Shown here: piece by piece, positions 1 through 8,683 of the stretch | Layout: the number at the start of each line of letters is the position of its first letter | Position numbering within the stretch: the stretch's first letter is position 1 | Assembly: GCF_900115955.1 (NCBI RefSeq) | Contig: NZ_FOYL01000002.1 | Location: 1,054,001-1,118,000 of the forward strand | Direction: 5' to 3' | Source of the DNA: Lentzea waywayandensis | Lineage (GTDB): Bacteria > Actinomycetota > Actinomycetes > Mycobacteriales > Pseudonocardiaceae | DNA: 64,000 nt | The notes under the pieces: generated by a model | The model's database searches: none | Told to the model about the DNA's origin: nothing | Seen by the model: only the letters and a program-made list of their open reading frames with translations | Program-made: the position numbers and the translations under genes

Positions 1-536
1 CCCGGAATCGCGGCGTTCAGGTCGGCCACCCGCTGCCCGCACGCGGAGCAGTTCGACGGGTTCATCGGGATGATCTGCGCGACGATGAGCTTGATCGCGG
101 GGTTGCTCGCCCGCATCTGGCCGAGCAACGCGGTGTAGGCGTTGAGGATCGTGCTCGCGGGGATGTTGCTCCAGACGTCGTTGGTGCCGAGGTGCATGAG
201 CACGACATCCGGCCGCGCCGTGGAGAGCCAGCCTGGTAGCTGGTTGTCCCGCACGATGTTCGTGGCGAGGAACCCGCCGTGGCCTTCGTTCTCACCGTCG
301 TAGGTGAACCCGCAGCCCGGCGCCGGCAGCGAACCGACGAAGTCGACGTCGGTGTACCCGGTGTCCTGCAGGTGTTTCCACAGCAGCGCCCGCCAGCACC
401 CCGGGGAGCCGGTGATGGAGTCACCGAGCGCCATCACGCGCGCGGGTGCGGCGGCGTTCACCGCGGTGGGAGCGATGACGACACAGGCCGCCAGCAGCAG
501 CCCGGTCACCACCGCTCGGAGAAATCGCAAGGTCAC
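1..536 (-). CDS. Secreted SGNH/GDSL-family esterase, 3' end outside window
   Basis: Partial gene running off the left edge; 178 codons are visible. The GTG start at 536 has a GGAGGT ribosome binding site four bases upstream. An N-terminal hydrophobic signal (about residues 10-29, ending VNAAA) precedes the SGNH block I motif MALGDSIT with the nucleophile serine near residue 40. A block III-like GTNDVW motif lies further on, so the catalytic core is present, but the C-terminal Asp/His block is outside the window. SGNH hydrolases usually deacylate esters; the secreted form next to polysaccharide-degrading enzymes suggests a carbohydrate esterase. A perfect CebR-type palindrome 36 bp upstream suggests cello-oligosaccharide induction. 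The exact substrate cannot be read from the sequence. Confidence 0.85.
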   Translation of the reverse strand, partial: MTLRFLRAVVTGLLLAACVVIAPTAVNAAAPARVMALGDSITGSPGCWRALLWKHLQDTGYTDVDFVGSLPAPGCGFTYDGENEGHGGFLATNIVRDNQLPGWLSTARPDVVLMHLGTNDVWSNIPASTILNAYTALLGQMRASNPAIKLIVAQIIPMNPSNCSACGQRVADLNAAIP

Positions 537-571
537 GACGACCTCCAGGGAAATGTTCGGTTGATCTCGGG

Positions 572-597
572 GAATTCTGGGAGCGCTCCCAGAATTC
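572..597. promoter_or_regulatory. CebR-type operator within a 26-bp perfect palindrome
   Basis: TGGGAGCGCTCCCA occupies 578-591 and is extended on both sides by GAATTC arms into a perfect 26-bp inverted repeat. TGGGAGCGCTCCCA is the known binding site of the LacI-family cellobiose regulator CebR in streptomycetes. It lies 36 bp upstream of the SGNH esterase start (minus strand). The same 14-mer recurs at 56960 and 57205. Confidence 0.88.
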
Positions 598-714
598 GGA
601 CCCTAGCCAGCCGATCACCCCGAGACACCGCCGAGTGGCCCACCGGCGGAGCCTGTCCACTGCGGACATCCGGCTGACCTCGGGTTTGTCCGGCCGGACG
701 GCCCCTGTCAGACC

Positions 715-738
715 GTCGAACGCATTCGTCGAATCGAC
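715..738. promoter_or_regulatory. GTCGAA/TCGAC repeat cluster upstream of GH27
   Basis: GTCGAA occurs at 715-720 and again at 728-733, followed at once by TCGAC (734-738). Comparable clusters sit in the intergenic regions before GH95/PL11, the second PL11, the GH2 beta-galactosidase, GH16 and the ABC operon. The protein that would bind is unknown. Confidence 0.4.
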
Positions 739-786
739 CGCGAACATTCGCCGGGCCGTTGACGGCCCCAGTTCGCGGCTAGATCA

Positions 787-800
787 TGGCAGCGCTCACA
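787..800. promoter_or_regulatory. LacI-type operator, arabinose-side-chain family
   Basis: TGGCAGCGCTCACA matches 12 of 14 positions of the site at 38630-38643 read on the minus strand (TGTTAGCGCTCACA). The central CG with AGCGCT core is typical of LacI/GalR operators. It lies 63 bp before the GH27 start. Confidence 0.5.
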
Positions 801-862
801 TCACGTCGGATTTCCCTTTCCCTGAATCCCCCTGCCAAGCGGAAAGCGAGTCACAAAAGCGG

Positions 863-2779
863 ATGTTAACGCTCACACGCCTGCTTGTTCTGATAGTCGC
901 CTTGAGCACCGTCACCGGGATCGGCGGTGCGCCGGCGTCTGCCGGGCCCGCGATCTCCGCGAACCAGGTCCGGGTGCCCGCGGCGCCGATGGGCTGGGCC
1001 TCGTGGAACACGTTCTTCGAGAACATCGACCACAACGTGATCAAGGCGCAGGCCGACGCCCTGGTGTCGTCCGGGCTCGCGGCCGCCGGCTACCGGTACG
1101 TCAACATCGACTCGGGCTGGTGGAAGGGGACCCGCGACAGCGCGGGCGACATCACCGTGGACGAGGCCCAGTGGCCCGGCGGCATGAAGGCGATCGCCGA
1201 CTACATCCACGGCAAGGGGCTCAAGGCGGGGATCTACACCGACGCGGGCAAGAACGGCTGCGGCTACTACTTCCCCACCCCCGGTCCACCGCACGCCGGC
1301 ACCGGCAGCGAGGGGCACTACGAGCAGGACATGCTGCGGTTCTCCCGCTGGGGCTTCGACTACGTCAAGGTCGACTGGTGCGGCGCCGACGTCGAGAAGC
1401 TCGACGCGCCCGGCACCTACCGGGCGCTCAGCGACGCCGCGGCCAAGGCGAGCGCCACCACCGGACGTGAGCTGGTGCTGTCGATCTGCGAGTGGGGCAA
1501 GAACGACCCGTGGAACTGGGCGCCGGGCATGGCGCCGTTGTGGCGCACCGGAACGGACATCATCTTCGCGCACGAGACGCCGTCGATCGGCATGGTCCAC
1601 GAGAACTTCGACAAGAACCAGCGGCCGACCGCGCAGCACACCGGCTACTACAACGACCCGGACATGATGATGATCGGCATGCCCGGCCTGTCCGCCGCGG
1701 CGAGCCGGGTGCACATGAGCCTGTGGGCGGTCGGCGGTTCGCCGATGCTGCTCGGCAACGACCTGGCGAGGATGGACGACAACGCGCTGTCCGTGCTGAC
1801 CAACCGCGACGTGCTCGCCGTGGGCCAGGACCCGCGCGGCCTGCCCGCCGTGGAGGTCGCGGAGGACGTCCGCGACCAGCAGGTCTACGCGAAGGTGTTG
1901 TCCGGCACCGGACGCAGGGCCGTGGCCCTGCTCAACCGGACGTCCTCGGCGGCCACGATGACGGTCAGGCTGGCCGATCTCGGTCTGGCCGGCCGGATGG
2001 CGGCCGCGCGCGACCTGTGGAGCGGCGTCGCCACACCGATCACCAACGGCAGCCACAGCGTCACGGTTCCGGCGGGCGACGCGGTGCTGCTGTCCATCGC
2101 CGGTTCGGAGGCGAGCGCCGCGACCTACTCCGTAGTGAACTCCAGCGCCACCGGAATCACCGCCAGGACCGGCGGGCTGGCGGTCGCCACGTTCGAGTAC
2201 ACCAACGGTGATCGCGTCGCCCGCCAGACCACCCTGCAGGTCAACGGCGGCCAGGTCCCCACCACGCTCGCTCTTCCGCCGACGCCCAAGGGCACCGTGT
2301 CCGCGATCGTGTCCCTGGCGAAGGGAACCAACTCGCTGACGCTGTCCGGAACCGGGGTGACGGCCGTCGAGGTGCGCGAACTACCCGGCACCGCGGGCAC
2401 CGAGGTGATCGGCTCGCAGTCCGGCCGGTGCGCCGACATCAACGGCAACACCATCACCAACGGCACGCAGGCCCAGCTGTGGGACTGCAACGGTGGCGAG
2501 CAGCAGACGTTCACGCTCACATCCCGCAAGGAACTCGTGGTCTACGGGAACAAGTGCCTCGACGCGTGGGACCACGGCACCACCAACGGCACGAAGGTAG
2601 CCATCTACGAGTGCACCGGTGGCACCAACCAGCAGTGGAACCTCAACGCCGACGGCACCATCACCGGCGTGCAGTCCGGTCTCTGCCTCGACGCCTACAA
2701 CGCGGCGACGACCAACGGCACGAAACTCGTGCTGTGGACGTGCAACGGCGCCGCCAACCAGAAGTGGACGCGCAACTGA
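863..2779 (+). CDS. Secreted GH27 glycosidase with C-terminal ricin-type CBM13
   Basis: 638-aa secreted enzyme of clan GH-D: alpha-galactosidase or beta-L-arabinopyranosidase. The ATG at 863 gives a clean signal peptide (about 1-28, ending PASA); the in-frame upstream extension is not protein-like. GWASWNTF opens the (beta/alpha)8 barrel, KVDWCG carries the nucleophile Asp near residue 171, and YNDPDMM (Asp265-267) carries the acid/base. A barrel C-terminal beta domain and a second beta-sandwich, possibly CBM35-like (about 410-510), follow. The end is a beta-trefoil with QxW-type repeats (about 515-638). GH27-CBM13 enzymes of Streptomyces include beta-L-arabinopyranosidases acting on arabinogalactan. 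The next gene overlaps the stop codon, so the two are co-transcribed. An operator shared with GH127 favours an arabinose role (inference). Confidence 0.9.
   Translation: MLTLTRLLVLIVALSTVTGIGGAPASAGPAISANQVRVPAAPMGWASWNTFFENIDHNVIKAQADALVSSGLAAAGYRYVNIDSGWWKGTRDSAGDITVDEAQWPGGMKAIADYIHGKGLKAGIYTDAGKNGCGYYFPTPGPPHAGTGSEGHYEQDMLRFSRWGFDYVKVDWCGADVEKLDAPGTYRALSDAAAKASATTGRELVLSICEWGKNDPWNWAPGMAPLWRTGTDIIFAHETPSIGMVHENFDKNQRPTAQHTGYYNDPDMMMIGMPGLSAAASRVHMSLWAVGGSPMLLGNDLARMDDNALSVLTNRDVLAVGQDPRGLPAVEVAEDVRDQQVYAKVLSGTGRRAVALLNRTSSAATMTVRLADLGLAGRMAAARDLWSGVATPITNGSHSVTVPAGDAVLLSIAGSEASAATYSVVNSSATGITARTGGLAVATFEYTNGDRVARQTTLQVNGGQVPTTLALPPTPKGTVSAIVSLAKGTNSLTLSGTGVTAVEVRELPGTAGTEVIGSQSGRCADINGNTITNGTQAQLWDCNGGEQQTFTLTSRKELVVYGNKCLDAWDHGTTNGTKVAIYECTGGTNQQWNLNADGTITGVQSGLCLDAYNAATTNGTKLVLWTCNGAANQKWTRN
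864..877. promoter_or_regulatory. LacI-type operator overlapping the GH27 start codon
   Basis: TGTTAACGCTCACA differs at one of 14 positions from the site upstream of GH127 at 38630. It covers the initiation codon, so a bound repressor would block transcription or early elongation. With the 787 site it forms a pair about 77 bp apart. Confidence 0.55.
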
Positions 2780-4071
2780 TGATCAGACCCCTGCTCCTGA
2801 TCCCCGTGGTGCTGGCGGCGCTCGCCACACCGGCACACGCCACCACCGGTGGCAGCTTCGAGGTGCTGACCTACAACGTGGCAGGCCTGCCGGAGCCGCT
2901 GTCGTCCGGCAACCCCGCCGTGAACACCCCGTTGATCAGCCCGCGTCTCGCGCCCTACGACATCGTCAACGTCCAGGAGGACTTCAACTACCACGCGGCG
3001 CTGTACGCGGGCGACAACCACGCCCACCGCACGCCCACGACCGGCGGCGTCCCGTTCGGCAGCGGCCTGAACACGCTGTCGCACCGGCCCTACAGCGACC
3101 TCGAACGCATCAAGTGGTCGTCCTGCAACGGCACGGACTGCCTCACACCCAAAGGCTTCTCGTACAAACGGGTCGAGCTGGCCGCAGGGGTGTCCGTAGA
3201 CGTCTACAACCTGCACCCCAACGCCGGCACCGAGAACGCGGACCTCGCCGCGCGCCGGTCGAACATCACCCAGCTGTCCCGTTTCATCGCCGCGTACTCG
3301 GCGGGCAACGCGGTCATCGTCATGGGCGACACCAACACCCGCTACACCCGTGCCGACGACAACATCCGCGAACTGGCCGGCACCAACGGACTCACCGACG
3401 CATGGGTGCAGCTCGAACGCGGCGGCCAGGCACCGGCGGCGGGCGCCCCGGCACTGGTGTGCGACCCGGCCGCGCTCACCGACTCCTGCGAGGTCGTCGA
3501 CAAGATCCTCTACCGGGGCAACCGGCAGATCACGCTGACCGCACGGGACTACCGCAACGACAACGCGGCGTTCGTGGACGCACAGGGCAAACCGCTGTCC
3601 GACCACTACCCGATCGCCGCGCGGTTCGACTGGACGGCGGACGAGAACATCAAGCTCAGCGCCGAGGCCGGCGGTCCGCACGGAAGCCCGTTCACCGACG
3701 TCGCGGCGGTCGACCTGGGTGCCGTGCGCACGCTCACATTGCGCGGTGGCAGCAGGTTGGACCAGGTCGCGGCCACCCTCACGAACGGCACGACGCTCAC
3801 CCACGGCGGCTCTGGCGGCACGGCCACGTCCCTCACGCTCGAACCGGGTGAACACTTCGTGTCCGCGAAACTGAGCCAGAGCAAGTACAACGGTCGCACG
3901 CGGGTGTTCTCGGCCGCCTTCACCACCAACCGGGGGCGCACGCTCTCGGCGGGTCAGCCGACCGGGGAAACGCTCACCGTCACCGCACCGGCGGGCTGGC
4001 GCATCGCCGGGTTCACCGGCAGGTCGGGCACCGAGATCGACCGGCTCGGCGCGATCTTCGTGCCCGCCTGA
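2779..4071 (+). CDS. Secreted endonuclease/exonuclease/phosphatase-fold enzyme with jacalin-like lectin tail
   Basis: 430-aa secreted protein starting at an ATG that overlaps the GH27 stop (TGATG), implying translational coupling. Signal peptide about 1-21 (ending AHA). The EEP (DNase I/sphingomyelinase) core spans about 25-290: YNVAGLP, a metal-ligand Glu in NVQED, MGDTNTRY and the terminal SDHYPI motif with the catalytic His. The last 135 residues resemble a jacalin-type beta-prism (GGPHGSPFTD and GAVRTLTLRGG). Such proteins hydrolyse phosphodiesters (nucleic acid, sphingomyelin or inositol phosphates); which one cannot be told here. The lectin domain would tether it to polysaccharide, so it may scavenge phosphate from plant debris (inference). 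Confidence 0.8.
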   Translation: MIRPLLLIPVVLAALATPAHATTGGSFEVLTYNVAGLPEPLSSGNPAVNTPLISPRLAPYDIVNVQEDFNYHAALYAGDNHAHRTPTTGGVPFGSGLNTLSHRPYSDLERIKWSSCNGTDCLTPKGFSYKRVELAAGVSVDVYNLHPNAGTENADLAARRSNITQLSRFIAAYSAGNAVIVMGDTNTRYTRADDNIRELAGTNGLTDAWVQLERGGQAPAAGAPALVCDPAALTDSCEVVDKILYRGNRQITLTARDYRNDNAAFVDAQGKPLSDHYPIAARFDWTADENIKLSAEAGGPHGSPFTDVAAVDLGAVRTLTLRGGSRLDQVAATLTNGTTLTHGGSGGTATSLTLEPGEHFVSAKLSQSKYNGRTRVFSAAFTTNRGRTLSAGQPTGETLTVTAPAGWRIAGFTGRSGTEIDRLGAIFVPA

Positions 4072-4078
4072 GAAACGG

Positions 4079-4121
4079 GACGACGTCCGCGCCCCGTGGC
4101 ACGCGGGGCGCGGACGTCGTC
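4079..4121. terminator. Bidirectional hairpin between convergent genes
   Basis: A stem of 18 paired bases (arms 4079-4096 and 4104-4121) with a 7-nt loop lies exactly between the two converging stop codons. It can serve both the EEP-fold gene and the GH95 gene. Confidence 0.85.
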
Positions 4122-6279
4122 ACCTCGGCACGAGCTTCTCGCCGAGCATCAGCTGAACGTCCGGCCGGATCGTCACTTCTGCCGCATGTCCCTGGCACGT
4201 CACGACGACCGTCTTCTCCCCTTGGAGAGTTCGTAGCGCGACAGCTTTCAACTCCCCTCCGTCCCACCACAGGTCGACGACCACGCCGCCCCGTGCCCGC
4301 AGTCCGCGCACTACCCCGGTCGGCCACGCCGACGGCAGCGCGGGCAGCAGGCGCAGCTCGCCGGTGTGGCTCTGCAGCAGCATTTCCGCGATCGCGGCGG
4401 TGGCGCCGAAGTTGCCGTCGATCTGGAACGGAGGGTGCGCGCACAGCAGGTTGCGGTACACCCCTCCCCCGTGCGGGCTGCCGTCTGTCGCCTCCGTCAG
4501 CAACATCGAGAGCAACGTGTGCGCGCGGTCCCCGTCACCGAGCCGTGCCCACAGCGCGGCTTTCCAGGCCAGCGACCAGCCCGTGCCCGCGTCTCCCCTG
4601 GCGACGAGCGCGCGCCGGGCGGCCTCGGCCAGTTCCGGAGTGCGCGCGGGATCGATCTGATCACCGGGGTACAGGCCGTACAGGTGCGACACGTGCCGAT
4701 GGTCCGGCTCCGCGTCCGGCACCTCGTCGGCCCACTCCAGCAGCCCGCCGTGCGACCCGATCGGCGGTGGCGGCAGCTCGATCCTCCGCACCTCGTCCAC
4801 CACGTCGTCGCGCAGGCCCAGCACCTCCGCGACCTGGACCAGACCGGCGAAAAGGTCCGCCGTCAACGCCAGGTCCATCGTCGACCCGACGCCGGCCGCG
4901 ACCGGCTCTCCCCCGGCCAGGTAGTGGTTCTCGGGTGACGTCGACGGCGCCGTCGTGAGCACGCCGTCGCGCGAGACCAGCCAGTGCAGGCAGAACTCGG
5001 CCGCCGCGCGCAGCACCGGCCACGCGTGGTCACGCAACCAGCCGACGTCACCGGTGAAGGCGTAGTGGTCCAGGAGATGCCGGCACAGCCACGGCGCGGC
5101 CATCGGCCAGTTCGCCCACGCCGGGTCGCCACCGCCGTCGCCGACCGGGGTGGTGAGGCACCACGGGTCGCTGTTGTGGTGCGCCACCCAGCCCGGCGCG
5201 CCGTAGAGGACCTTCGCCGTCGCCGCACCGGGTCCGGACAGCCGCGCGATGAACTCCAGCAGTGGCTCGTGGCACTCGGGCAACGCGGTGACCTCGGCCG
5301 GCCAGTAGTTCATCTGCAGGTTGATGTTGAGCGTGTAGTTGCCGCGCCAGGGCGGATCGGTGTGCGGGTTCCAGATGCCCTGCAGGTTCGCGGGCAGCGT
5401 GCCCGGCCGGGAGCTGGTGATCAGCAGGTAGCGGCCGTACTGGAACAGCAACGCCGGCAACGCCCGGTCGGGCCGCGCGATCCGCTCGCCGGTGGGCAGG
5501 TCCGGCACCGGGCCCAGTTGGAGGCTCACCCGGTCGAACAACGTCTGATGGGACTGGACGGCCTGGTCGCGGAACGTCGCCCAGCCCAGCCCTCGGGCCT
5601 GTTCGACCCGCTCGAGCGCCACACGGGAGCATTCGGCGGGATCGTCCACCGGCACGGTGCCAGGCCCGCGGTAGCCGGTCTCCGTGGTGACGTAGACCGT
5701 GTCGCCGTCCACCGCCACGACCGCCGCCCAGGCCATTCCGGACGGCACCACGCCTCGCACTCCCACGATCCCGCCGGACGAGGTGAAGTGCTCGCCGGGC
5801 AACGACCCGCGCAGCACCGGACTCACGCCGGCACCGGTCACCCGCAACGCCAGGACGTGCAGGCCCGCGTGGCACACGGCCTCCCGCCGCACCACTCTCT
5901 CCCCCGTCCGGTAGGAGACCGAGTACACGCCGGTGCGCAGGTCAAGTTCACGCCGGTAGGCCTCGGCCCGGTCGGGCCCACCGACGAGCGAGACGTCGGC
6001 CAGCGGCAGGTACTTGGCGGTGTCAGGCCCCTGAAGGCGTCGCAACACCTCTTCCGCCGCACGAGGTGAGCCGGCCAGCACGTGCGCGCGGGCCTGCTCC
6101 ACCAGATCCGGATCACCGGACGGCGCCGGCAGCGGTGACCCCGTCCACAGCCGGTCGTCGTTGAGCTGCACCAGTTCGGTGCCGATGCCACCGAAGCACA
6201 TCGCGCCGAGCCTGCCGGTGCCCAGCGGCAGCGCTTCCTCCCACGCCCCGGCGGGGGCCTCGAACCACAGGCGGGTCAC
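4120..6279 (-). CDS. Intracellular GH95 alpha-L-fucosidase/alpha-L-galactosidase
   Basis: 719 aa from the GTG at 6279; an upstream TTG at 6348 is rejected because it would place the operator cluster inside the gene. No signal peptide, so the enzyme is cytoplasmic and acts on imported oligosaccharides. GH95 hallmarks: [19 protein letters not shown] with the two asparagines that activate water, STSPENHY with the acid Glu, and [11 protein letters not shown] with a conserved Asp. The family inverts terminal alpha-1,2-L-fucose or alpha-L-galactose, sugars found on rhamnogalacturonan, arabinogalactan and xyloglucan. It is divergent from a PL11 lyase and shares a regulatory region with it. The LacI-type operator there is identical to one before the ABC operon, tying hydrolysis to uptake. 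Confidence 0.9.
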   Translation of the reverse strand: MTRLWFEAPAGAWEEALPLGTGRLGAMCFGGIGTELVQLNDDRLWTGSPLPAPSGDPDLVEQARAHVLAGSPRAAEEVLRRLQGPDTAKYLPLADVSLVGGPDRAEAYRRELDLRTGVYSVSYRTGERVVRREAVCHAGLHVLALRVTGAGVSPVLRGSLPGEHFTSSGGIVGVRGVVPSGMAWAAVVAVDGDTVYVTTETGYRGPGTVPVDDPAECSRVALERVEQARGLGWATFRDQAVQSHQTLFDRVSLQLGPVPDLPTGERIARPDRALPALLFQYGRYLLITSSRPGTLPANLQGIWNPHTDPPWRGNYTLNINLQMNYWPAEVTALPECHEPLLEFIARLSGPGAATAKVLYGAPGWVAHHNSDPWCLTTPVGDGGGDPAWANWPMAAPWLCRHLLDHYAFTGDVGWLRDHAWPVLRAAAEFCLHWLVSRDGVLTTAPSTSPENHYLAGGEPVAAGVGSTMDLALTADLFAGLVQVAEVLGLRDDVVDEVRRIELPPPPIGSHGGLLEWADEVPDAEPDHRHVSHLYGLYPGDQIDPARTPELAEAARRALVARGDAGTGWSLAWKAALWARLGDGDRAHTLLSMLLTEATDGSPHGGGVYRNLLCAHPPFQIDGNFGATAAIAEMLLQSHTGELRLLPALPSAWPTGVVRGLRARGGVVVDLWWDGGELKAVALRTLQGEKTVVVTCQGHAAEVTIRPDVQLMLGEKLVPR

Positions 6280-6296
6280 CGCGCCACCACCAGGGC

Positions 6297-6346
6297 GATT
6301 CGACTCGTTCGACACCTCTCCCGTCGAACGGCGCGCTCGATTCGAC
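6297..6346. promoter_or_regulatory. GTCGAA/TTCGAC cluster in the GH95-PL11 divergent promoter
   Basis: Four copies lie within 50 bp: GATTCGAC (6297-6304), GTTCGAC (6307-6313), GTCGAAC (6323-6329) and CTCGATTCGAC (6336-6346). Pairs are spaced about one helical turn apart. This is the densest example of the element in the window. Confidence 0.45.
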
Positions 6347-6355
6347 AACGAAGAC

Positions 6356-6369
6356 GGAAAACGCTTTCC
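6356..6369. promoter_or_regulatory. LacI-type operator GGAAAACGCTTTCC
   Basis: Near-palindromic 14-mer with central CG (12 of 14 positions symmetric), typical of LacI/CcpA-like repressors. The identical 14 bases recur at 27209-27222 before the sugar ABC operon. It sits between GH95 (minus) and PL11 (plus) and could control both. Confidence 0.65.
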
Positions 6370-6433
6370 GTATTATGCAGCAACACATTCAGACCCTTGC
6401 GTCAGGTGCTGGACAAGGGTCATCGTAGCCGTT

Positions 6434-8683
6434 GTGGATCTGCGACGAGGGGTTCTGCTGCCGTTCGTGTTCACCGCCGTCCTGGCCGGGCAGCTGCCTG
6501 CTTCCGCGCACCCCACGCCCGGTGAACGCCTCGACCGCGGGCTCGTCGCGGCCTCCGTCCAGAGCGGCGTGCACCTGAGCTGGCGCCTGCTCGGCCGGGA
6601 GGCCACCGGCGCCACCGCGACCGGCCTCTCGGGACCTGATTTCGCGGTGTACCGGGACGGAAAGCGCATCGCGACCGTTACCGACAGCACCACCTACGTC
6701 GACACCGGCGCGGCACCCGGCGCGCGGTACCAGGTCGCTCCGGTGCGACGCGGTGTCCAGCTGGGGCGCAGCAAGTCCGTGACGGCGTGGCCGGCGTCCC
6801 ACCACGACCTGCCGCTGCACAAGCCCGCCGACGGCGTGACACCGGCCGGTGAGCACTACACCTACTCCGCCAACGACGTCAGCGTCGGTGACGTGGACGG
6901 CGACGGCCAGTACGAGTACGTCGTCAAGTGGGACCCCAGCAACTCCAAGGACGTCTCGCAGGTCGGCTACACCGGACCGGTGTACCTCGACACGTACCGC
7001 TTCGACGGCACGCTGCTGCACCGGATCGACCTCGGCGTGAACATCCGGGCGGGCGCGCACTACACCCAGTTCCTGGTCTACGACTTCGACGGCGACGGCC
7101 GCGCGGAGCTGATGACGAAGACCGCGCCGGGCACGCGTGACGGCCGCGGGCGGTTCATCACGATGCCGCGCGAGGACGTGCGCGCCGGGTACCGGAACAC
7201 CGACGATCACCGGCTCAGCCCGGAGGGCTACCGCAACCGTCTCATCGGCGTGTTCCGCGGCTGGGACTCCCATCCCGAGGTGGTCGCCGGCCGGTGGCCC
7301 ACGACGCTGGAGCAGGCGTTCGGCATCGAGCGGCGGTACACCTACCCGCTGTCCACAGAGGACGCTGCCGCGCTGGTCGACCACTTCATCGACGTCTACG
7401 CGCCGTCCCGCAGCGCCAACAACAAACTGCGTCAGTTCGCCGGTTTCATCGTCGACGGCCCGGAGTACCTGACGGTGTTCGACGGCGCCACGGGACGCGA
7501 GCTGCAGACCGTCCGCTACGAGCCCGGGCGCACCGACGACGGGCTGATGTGGGGCGACTACGCGATGCCCCGCATCGAACCGGGCAACCGCGTCGACCGC
7601 TTCCTGTCGGGAGTCGCCTACCTGGACGGCAAGCGTCCGTCCGCGATCTTCGCCCGCGGCTACTACACCCGCTCCACCGTCGCGACCTACGACTGGGACG
7701 GCAGGCGGCTCCAGAAACGCTGGCTCGCCGACAGCGGCTGGGTGCCGATGACGAACCCGTTCCGCGACTCCCCGCACGGCCGCGACGGCACGAACCCCAG
7801 TCACGCCAAGCTCACGACGCAGGGGGCGCACTCCTTGAGCGTCGCCGACGTGGACGGCGACGGCAGGCAGGAGATCATCTACGGCGGCGCGACGCTCGAC
7901 GACGACGGCTCGTTGATGTACAGCTCGGTCGGTGTGCTGCCACCGGGCAGCGCGGAACCGGGAGCCGAGGTTCGGGTCGGACACGGTGACGCCCTGCACG
8001 TCACCGACATCGACCCGAACCGTCCCGGTCTCGAGATCTACATGGTCCACGAGGGCGCGCGCTCCGCCCCGTACGGCTACGCGCTGCGCGACGCCCGCAC
8101 CGGCGCGACCATCTACGGCGCCTACTCCGGAATGGACACCGGCCGCGGCATGATCGGCGACGTCCGCCCGGACGTGCCCGGCCTCGAGACGTGGGCGTCC
8201 ATGCCGAACGGCTCGGACTCCGCGGGCATCTGGAGCGCGGACGGCCGCCGGCTCGAGAACCGTTCTCCCGGAACGAACATGAGCATCCGCTGGGCCGGCG
8301 ACCTGACCACCCAGATCGTGACCGGCGCCCAGGACGTGACGCCGGCCGTCGAGGACTGGCGGCGCGGCACGCTGCTCACCGCCACCGGAACGCGCACCAA
8401 CAACGGCACCAAGGGAAACCCGTCGCTCGTGGCCGACGTGTTCGGTGACTGGCGCGAGGAACTGGTCGTGCGCACGCAGGACAGCACGGCCCTGCGCTTC
8501 TACCTCAGCACCGAACCGACGCACCACAAGATGTACACGCTCATGCACGACCGCCAGTACCGCGTCGAGGTCGCTCGTCAGCAGACCACCTACAACCAGC
8601 CGTCGTACCCGGGCTTCTACTTCGCCTCGGACGTCGACTGGTCGCGCGTTCCCCTGCCCTCGCACCGATTGGCCGGTCCATGA
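6434..8683 (+). CDS. Secreted PL11 rhamnogalacturonan lyase
   Basis: 749 aa from the GTG at 6434 (AAGGG at 6415-6419 is the best, rather distant, RBS). Signal peptide about 1-26 (ending ASAHP). A fibronectin-like N-terminal sandwich (about 30-125) precedes the eight-bladed propeller of family PL11. Calcium-binding DxDGDG loops recur (GDVDGDGQYEY, YDFDGDGRAEL, ADVDGDGRQEI), and the family signature NIRAGAHYTQF is intact. PL11 enzymes cleave the Rha-alpha-1,4-GalA bond of the rhamnogalacturonan-I backbone by beta-elimination. It is longer than the second copy at 10492 because of an insertion around residues 245-335, after the TKTAPGT motif. It overlaps the next esterase gene by four bases (ATGA), suggesting coupled lyase and deacetylase. 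Confidence 0.93.
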   Translation: MDLRRGVLLPFVFTAVLAGQLPASAHPTPGERLDRGLVAASVQSGVHLSWRLLGREATGATATGLSGPDFAVYRDGKRIATVTDSTTYVDTGAAPGARYQVAPVRRGVQLGRSKSVTAWPASHHDLPLHKPADGVTPAGEHYTYSANDVSVGDVDGDGQYEYVVKWDPSNSKDVSQVGYTGPVYLDTYRFDGTLLHRIDLGVNIRAGAHYTQFLVYDFDGDGRAELMTKTAPGTRDGRGRFITMPREDVRAGYRNTDDHRLSPEGYRNRLIGVFRGWDSHPEVVAGRWPTTLEQAFGIERRYTYPLSTEDAAALVDHFIDVYAPSRSANNKLRQFAGFIVDGPEYLTVFDGATGRELQTVRYEPGRTDDGLMWGDYAMPRIEPGNRVDRFLSGVAYLDGKRPSAIFARGYYTRSTVATYDWDGRRLQKRWLADSGWVPMTNPFRDSPHGRDGTNPSHAKLTTQGAHSLSVADVDGDGRQEIIYGGATLDDDGSLMYSSVGVLPPGSAEPGAEVRVGHGDALHVTDIDPNRPGLEIYMVHEGARSAPYGYALRDARTGATIYGAYSGMDTGRGMIGDVRPDVPGLETWASMPNGSDSAGIWSADGRRLENRSPGTNMSIRWAGDLTTQIVTGAQDVTPAVEDWRRGTLLTATGTRTNNGTKGNPSLVADVFGDWREELVVRTQDSTALRFYLSTEPTHHKMYTLMHDRQYRVEVARQQTTYNQPSYPGFYFASDVDWSRVPLPSHRLAGP

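Larger units (their letters stand above)
537..862. other. Intergenic regulatory region between divergent SGNH esterase and GH27
   Basis: This 326-bp stretch has no credible gene. It holds the CebR palindrome on the left, a GTCGAA cluster near 715-738 and a LacI-type half-conserved operator at 787-800. A second LacI-type site overlaps the GH27 start codon. The two divergent genes therefore appear to be under different regulators. Confidence 0.7.

Noticed and set aside
635-862. N-terminal extension of GH27
   Set aside because: The added 76 residues are not protein-like, cover the operators and would hide the signal peptide.
6280-6348. Longer TTG-initiated form of GH95
   Set aside because: It would translate the operator cluster; the GTG at 6279 begins at the conserved domain edge.
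6389-8665. Very long minus-strand open frame (758 codons) opposite the PL11 gene
   Set aside because: Antisense shadow caused by G+C-rich codon bias; composition is Arg/Val/Gly/His-rich, no ribosome site and no recognisable motif.
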